Source: DATGSF01 sp035302865
GTDB taxonomy: Bacteria; Bacteroidota; Bacteroidia; Chitinophagales; Chitinophagaceae
Assembly (NCBI GenBank): GCA_035302865.1
Contig: DATGSF010000123.1
Location: forward strand, 1-11,445
Direction: 5' to 3'
Length of the DNA: 11,445 nt
Numbering within the stretch: position 1 is the first letter of the stretch; the number at the start of each line of letters is the position of its first letter. Both the position numbers and the translations under genes were made by a program. Positions 8,235 through 11,445 of this stretch are shown here, one piece after another. The notes under the pieces were generated by a model. That model did not search any database. It worked only from the letters and a program-made list of their open reading frames with translations, and was not told where the DNA came from.

Positions 8235-9326
8235 TTACTTTTTCTTTAATATTAACAAAGTGTGGCTGTGCCCCAACAAATCATGGATTTCTTCTATTTT
8301 AAATCCTGCTTTATCTATTAATTTAAAAAACACTTTACTATCATACATTTGACTGTTACCGTTCGCCATTGTAGTAAAATAAAAACTAGTCATTTGTAAA
8401 GAAAAAGCCGATGTTTTAAATTCTTGTCTGTCCCAAAATGTTTCATTAATAAAGACGTAAGCATCATCATCTAATGCTTCATGGCATTTTTTCAATATTG
8501 AAATAATTTGTTCATCTGAGAAACAGTCTAAAAATTGACTCATCCATATTGCATCAAAATTTTTCGGTAAGGAGTTAGATTTTTCAAGCATGTCTGTAGG
8601 ATACCATGCAATACGGTCATAGTGTGTAAAGTCTTTTAACTCCTGTTTGGCAATATTAATTTGTCCAGGTAAATCCACAAATCCTAGCTTTTTCTGTGGA
8701 TTTTTAGATAAAATAGCTTTTGTCCACTTTCCTGTATTGCCGCCTATGTCCATTAAGGAGTTTATAGGATATTTATCTAAAACTTCTAAAATTTCATTAA
8801 AACTACGATCGGAATAAAAATGATCAAATGCAAACCAACTTTTTTGCACCTCAGGATTTAATTGTGATAAAGCTTGGTAAATTGTGGGCCAATCACCAAA
8901 AGCCTTTAATCCAACAGGTTTTTCTTTTTCAATGGATTCTTTTATAGTTCCAAATCCAGGCTCACAAACATCCTTCATGAAATTATAATTGACACGCGTC
9001 ATTTCATTATGTAATAAAAAGTATCCTGTCTTAGCTAATCGATATTTATTTTCTTTGAGGTAAGTTAATTCAATTCCCAAACTCGCTTCTAATAAAATAC
9101 GAATTCCATAGGGAGGAAAGTCAATTTTTTCAACTAAGCTTTCAAAACTTATTCCATTATTTTTGCTGGCATCAATTTCTCTTAAGATTCCAGTTTCTAT
9201 TAATAACTTTGTTGCCTCCCAAATATAAGGAGAGAATGCTATAAACTGCGCACGATCAATAGCATCCATGCTTGTTCTATTGTCTTTGCTAAATAAATCC
9301 TTAAATTCGTTATTTGTGTTTCTCAT
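8235..9326 (-). CDS. SAM-dependent methyltransferase, O-methyltransferase (COMT/CrtF-like) architecture
   Basis: This 363-residue protein has a helical N-terminal dimerisation/winged-helix domain (about 20-105, including DRAQFIAFSPYIWEATKLL and YRLAKTGYFLLH) and a class I Rossmann domain (about 165-363). SAM motif I is LMDIGGNTGKW (191-201). The acidic ribose-binding residue is D218 in FVDLPGQI. This is the layout of small-molecule O-methyltransferases such as COMT, acetylserotonin methyltransferase and CrtF. The position of the usual catalytic His (VLHDWSDE) reads FLDCFSDE, with Asp at 267, so chemistry may differ. The substrate is unknown. Similar proteins occur in flexirubin pigment clusters as I recall, which would fit methylation of an aryl ring, but that is inference. 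It is probably first in a minus-strand group with the hydroxylase (103-base gap to its TTG) and the exporter. The start ATG is preceded by a good -7 box. Confidence 0.82.
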   Translation of the reverse strand: MRNTNNEFKDLFSKDNRTSMDAIDRAQFIAFSPYIWEATKLLIETGILREIDASKNNGISFESLVEKIDFPPYGIRILLEASLGIELTYLKENKYRLAKTGYFLLHNEMTRVNYNFMKDVCEPGFGTIKESIEKEKPVGLKAFGDWPTIYQALSQLNPEVQKSWFAFDHFYSDRSFNEILEVLDKYPINSLMDIGGNTGKWTKAILSKNPQKKLGFVDLPGQINIAKQELKDFTHYDRIAWYPTDMLEKSNSLPKNFDAIWMSQFLDCFSDEQIISILKKCHEALDDDAYVFINETFWDRQEFKTSAFSLQMTSFYFTTMANGNSQMYDSKVFFKLIDKAGFKIEEIHDLLGHSHTLLILKKK

Positions 9327-9345
9327 ATTGTTGAATTAACTTATG

Positions 9346-9353
9346 CAAATATA
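9346..9353 (-). promoter_or_regulatory. Candidate -7 box for the methyltransferase gene
   Basis: The minus strand reads TATATTTGC, a full match to the Bacteroidota TAnnTTTG box. It ends 19 bases before the methyltransferase ATG, so the leader would be about 12 bases. The -33 region is poor, with no clear TTG. It lies in the 98-base divergent gap shared with prmA and could drive the whole methyltransferase-hydroxylase-exporter group. Confidence 0.4.
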
Positions 9354-9381
9354 ATAAAAAGATTTTCATTGTCTTCTTTTC

Positions 9382-9410
9382 TTTTGCTTTATAAGAAAGA
9401 TGTAATTTTG
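9382..9410 (+). promoter_or_regulatory. Candidate promoter for prmA
   Basis: TTTTG (9382-9386) and, 16 bases on, TAATTTTG (9403-9410) fit the Bacteroidota -33/-7 pattern, the second box exactly. The last G is 14 bases before the prmA ATG at 9425, giving a very short leader of about 8 bases. Only pattern evidence. Confidence 0.45.
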
Positions 9411-9424
9411 AAAAAAGTTTCATT

Positions 9425-10249
9425 ATGGAATTACAGAAATATATAAAGATTCATTTTTCTTCAGTTTTACCAGAATCTACCGATTTGTTTTTGGGAGAAA
9501 TTCATTTATTAGATCCAACTGGAGTTGAGGATGCTGGAATGGTTGAATGGATTGCCTATTTTGAATATTCAAACTTTCAGGAAAGTCAGATTAAAAATCT
9601 TGCTGAGAAATATGGGTTACAATATTCGATTGAGGAATTGATAGAAGAAAATTGGAATTCCCAATGGGAGTCACAGTTTGAGCCAATAAATATTGATGAT
9701 TTTTGTGTGATTCGTGCAGATTTTCATGATAAGCCTAAGCATGTAAAATATGATCTTGTAATTACTCCAAAAATGTCCTTTGGTACAGGTCATCATGCTA
9801 CTACTTATCAGATGATTAAAGAGATGCAAAATTTACATTTTCAAGGCACTAAGGTACTTGATTTTGGAACAGGAACTGGGGTTTTAGGTATTTTAGCTGC
9901 AAAAATGGGAGCAGAGGATGTTATTGCAGTTGATAATGATATATGGTCTATTGAAAATGCAAAGGAAAATGCGGAAACAAATGCTATTTCATGGACTTTA
10001 TATGAAGGGAGTTTAGAACAGGTCCCAGAGGAAAATTTCGATGTAATATTAGCCAATATTAATTTACATATATTAAAGGCTTATGCAGCGAAAATGTATG
10101 ATAAATTGAAAGAGAATGGTGTGTTATTAGTTTCAGGCATATTAGATTCAGATAAAAATGAACTTAGTGAAATTTTGAATGCTATGCACTTTAGGGAAGT
10201 AAGAACTACCCAAAAAGATAAATGGTTAATGATGCATTGGGTTAAGTAA
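9425..10249 (+). CDS. prmA: Ribosomal protein L11 methyltransferase PrmA
   Basis: PrmA is the cytoplasmic SAM-dependent enzyme that methylates lysines and the N-terminal amine of ribosomal protein L11. The 274-residue protein has the two-domain layout: an N-terminal L11-recognition domain (1-90) ending with the conserved NWNSQWESQFEPI segment (76-88), and a Rossmann methyltransferase domain. Diagnostic motifs are MSFGTGHHATT (117-127), SAM motif I VLDFGTGTGVLG (144-155), acidic D170 in AVDND, and the catalytic-site motif ANINLHIL (210-217). It is slightly shorter than the E. coli enzyme, as usual for Bacteroidota. The ATG start is well placed. The gene is alone on this strand, divergent from the methyltransferase gene and convergent with the PAP2 gene. 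Confidence 0.95.
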   Translation: MELQKYIKIHFSSVLPESTDLFLGEIHLLDPTGVEDAGMVEWIAYFEYSNFQESQIKNLAEKYGLQYSIEELIEENWNSQWESQFEPINIDDFCVIRADFHDKPKHVKYDLVITPKMSFGTGHHATTYQMIKEMQNLHFQGTKVLDFGTGTGVLGILAAKMGAEDVIAVDNDIWSIENAKENAETNAISWTLYEGSLEQVPEENFDVILANINLHILKAYAAKMYDKLKENGVLLVSGILDSDKNELSEILNAMHFREVRTTQKDKWLMMHWVK

Positions 10250-10252
10250 GAA

Positions 10253-10293
10253 ATATACACAATTCCTTTACTGTTTTAAAGAATTGCGTATAT
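10253..10293. terminator. Bidirectional terminator between prmA and the PAP2 gene
   Basis: A long imperfect hairpin starts four bases after the prmA stop. ATATAC pairs with GTATAT, then an A-C mismatch, then CAATTC pairs with GAATTG, then a bulged C, and TTTA pairs with TAAA, leaving loop CTGTTT. That is 16 base pairs in 41 bases. T-rich sequence follows on both sides (TATCTTATTGTT on the plus strand, TTTCTTACTTAA on the minus strand). Placement between two convergent genes fits termination in both directions. The remaining gap to 10344 shows nothing else. Confidence 0.7.
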
Positions 10294-10344
10294 CTTATTG
10301 TTCTGATTATACTATAACTGCCTAATAATAAGTTTAAAATTTCT

Positions 10345-10920
10345 TTATAACCTCCGTTTTCTTATTTTCTTTAAACAGTACTTAAAGAGAATTAAGGGGA
10401 TAAATCCAAGAATAGCACCAATAGCTAAGCCGCCTAAAACATCAATAGGATAATGTACACCAACATACACTTGTGCATAAGCAATGCTAAATGGCCATAA
10501 CCAAAGTAGGAATTTATAAGATTTTAGCTGTTTAGCTAATGAACCAATAAAAAAAATCGCAATTCCCATGTGATTTACAGCATGCGAAGAAGGAAAGCTT
10601 GCATTGCCGGGACAGCGATTTACACGTAAAATAACATTAGTGATTTCAGGAACATGGCATGGGCGAGGTCGATCAAATAAGTATTTAAGCCATTGGCTAG
10701 AAATTTGATCTGTCAATGTGATACAAAGAATGGTAAATATTACCCATAGCCAAACATCCTTTTTAAAATGAATGAGTGCAATAAAAAATAAACTAATATA
10801 AAGCGGAATCCAAGTTTTAGGAAAACGTAAAATGGGACAAATAATGTCTAATAAAGCATAAACTTGCTCAGAGTTTATCCATTTAAAAAGAGTTATGTCC
10901 CATTCTTTCCAATATTTCAT
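10345..10920 (-). CDS. PAP2-family membrane phosphatase
   Basis: This 191-residue integral-membrane phosphatase is of the PAP2 type, a family acting on lipid phosphates such as phosphatidic acid, undecaprenyl pyrophosphate or lipid A. The three active-site motifs are visible: KYLFDRPRP (K79, R86, P87), FPSSHAVN (S111, S112, H113) and AQVYVGVHYPID (H156, D160). The Arg that normally opens motif 3 is Gln (Q150). I recall this in other Bacteroidota PAP2 proteins, so it may be a subfamily trait. Hydrophobic segments near 37-51, 56-71, 116-129, 135-155 and 162-180, with a basic C-terminal tail (KKIRKRR), fit a multi-pass inner-membrane protein. The substrate cannot be told. It starts 27 bases after the mtaB stop on the same strand, so it is probably co-transcribed with mtaB, with the hairpin at 10253-10293 as its end. 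Confidence 0.88.
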   Translation of the reverse strand: MKYWKEWDITLFKWINSEQVYALLDIICPILRFPKTWIPLYISLFFIALIHFKKDVWLWVIFTILCITLTDQISSQWLKYLFDRPRPCHVPEITNVILRVNRCPGNASFPSSHAVNHMGIAIFFIGSLAKQLKSYKFLLWLWPFSIAYAQVYVGVHYPIDVLGGLAIGAILGFIPLILFKYCLKKIRKRRL

Positions 10921-10947
10921 ATTATGGTTTTAAAATAGTATTAAACT

Positions 10948-11445
10948 TTAAATTCTCCAATCTACTATTTCATTTTCCCATTCTTTTTTAGCTAAGACTT
11001 TTACTTTAATGTAATTGTCTGTATATCCTTCTAAATAACCATCTTTTTCACTTTCAAATAATACTGGTCGAGTTTCTCCATGATGTTGGCGTGTAAAATA
11101 CCGCATTTTCTGAAAGGATAGATTTCTTAAAGTTTTATTTCTTTCATTTCTTACATGAATAGGAACTACTCCATCCATTTCTACAGCCTCAGTATTAGGT
11201 CTTTCTGAATAGGTAAACACATGGAAGTAAGCTACATCTAATTCATGTAGAAAATTAAATGTTTCTTCAAAATGCGCATTTGTTTCTCCTGGGAAACCCA
11301 CTATAACATCCACTCCAATACAAGCATGAGGCATTTTTTCTTTAATGTATTTTACTCTTTCCTTATAAACCTCTCTTTTATATCTTCTTTTCACCTTTCC
11401 TAATATTTCATTACTTCCACTTTGTAAAGGAATATGAAAATGAGG
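10948..11445 (-). CDS. mtaB: tRNA t6A37 methylthiotransferase MtaB, 3' part (5' end beyond window)
   Basis: This partial gene shows the last 165 residues and runs off the right edge. The frame is open to base 11445, where it reads PHFHIPLQSGSNEILGKV before the GTG at 11394, so that GTG is internal and not the start. MtaB is a radical-SAM methylthiotransferase that converts t6A37 to ms2t6A37 in tRNAs reading ANN codons. The visible part is the end of the radical-SAM barrel (HFHIPLQSGS, IGVDVIVGFPGET, FHVFTYSERP) and the C-terminal TRAM-like domain (from about 11100 downward, GYTDNYIKVKV). The YSERPNTEA form and the KRRY stretch point to MtaB over MiaB or RimO. The two iron-sulfur motifs lie in the missing half. 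The PAP2 gene follows 27 bases later. Confidence 0.88.
   Translation of the reverse strand, partial: PHFHIPLQSGSNEILGKVKRRYKREVYKERVKYIKEKMPHACIGVDVIVGFPGETNAHFEETFNFLHELDVAYFHVFTYSERPNTEAVEMDGVVPIHVRNERNKTLRNLSFQKMRYFTRQHHGETRPVLFESEKDGYLEGYTDNYIKVKVLAKKEWENEIVDWRI

Noticed and set aside
11392..11394. GTG at 11394 as the start of mtaB
   Set aside because: The same frame continues to the window edge with the conserved HFHIPLQSGS motif, so the codon is an internal valine.

Overview
The window looks like a chromosomal segment of an AT-rich member of the Bacteroidota, most likely class Flavobacteriia. The evidence is the AT-rich coding and intergenic DNA, upstream sequences matching the Bacteroidota-type -7 box TAnnTTTG instead of sigma70 boxes, weak Shine-Dalgarno sequences, and several typical Bacteroidota proteins: a lipoprotein M3 dipeptidase, a Wzi-like outer-membrane barrel and a PAP2 protein with Gln in motif 3. 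Genus cannot be fixed from the sequence alone. No rRNA, tRNA, insertion sequence, CRISPR array or phage gene was seen.

Layout, left to right. 1-195 is non-coding and holds a probable terminator for the first gene. dcp (minus) encodes a secreted lipoprotein zinc peptidase. A FabG-type reductase (minus) follows. It resembles the reductases of aryl polyene/flexirubin pigment clusters more than the housekeeping FabG. Divergent from it are a Wzi-like outer-membrane barrel with a TTG start and, one base later, a gamma-class carbonic anhydrase-like protein (both plus). Next comes a three-gene block on the minus strand, transcribed in the order SAM methyltransferase, fatty-acid-hydroxylase-type membrane protein, ABC exporter. 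The exporter is broken in this sequence: an in-frame TAG at codon 36 and two one-base losses in homopolymers separate an otherwise well-preserved protein into three frames. prmA (plus) is divergent from the methyltransferase. It converges on a PAP2 phosphatase and the 3' part of mtaB (both minus), with a strong two-sided hairpin between prmA and the PAP2 gene. mtaB runs off the right edge.

How the genes may work together: dcp, prmA and mtaB are stand-alone housekeeping functions (peptide degradation, L11 methylation, tRNA t6A37 methylthiolation). The methyltransferase, hydroxylase and ABC exporter, with the aryl-polyene-like FabG nearby, could form a lipid or polyene-pigment tailoring and export set. 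This is inference from family and proximity only. I did not find a clearly new biological system. The items most worth a second look are the triply disrupted exporter, the methyltransferase with Asp in place of the usual catalytic His, and the possible link of these genes to flexirubin or membrane-lipid chemistry.
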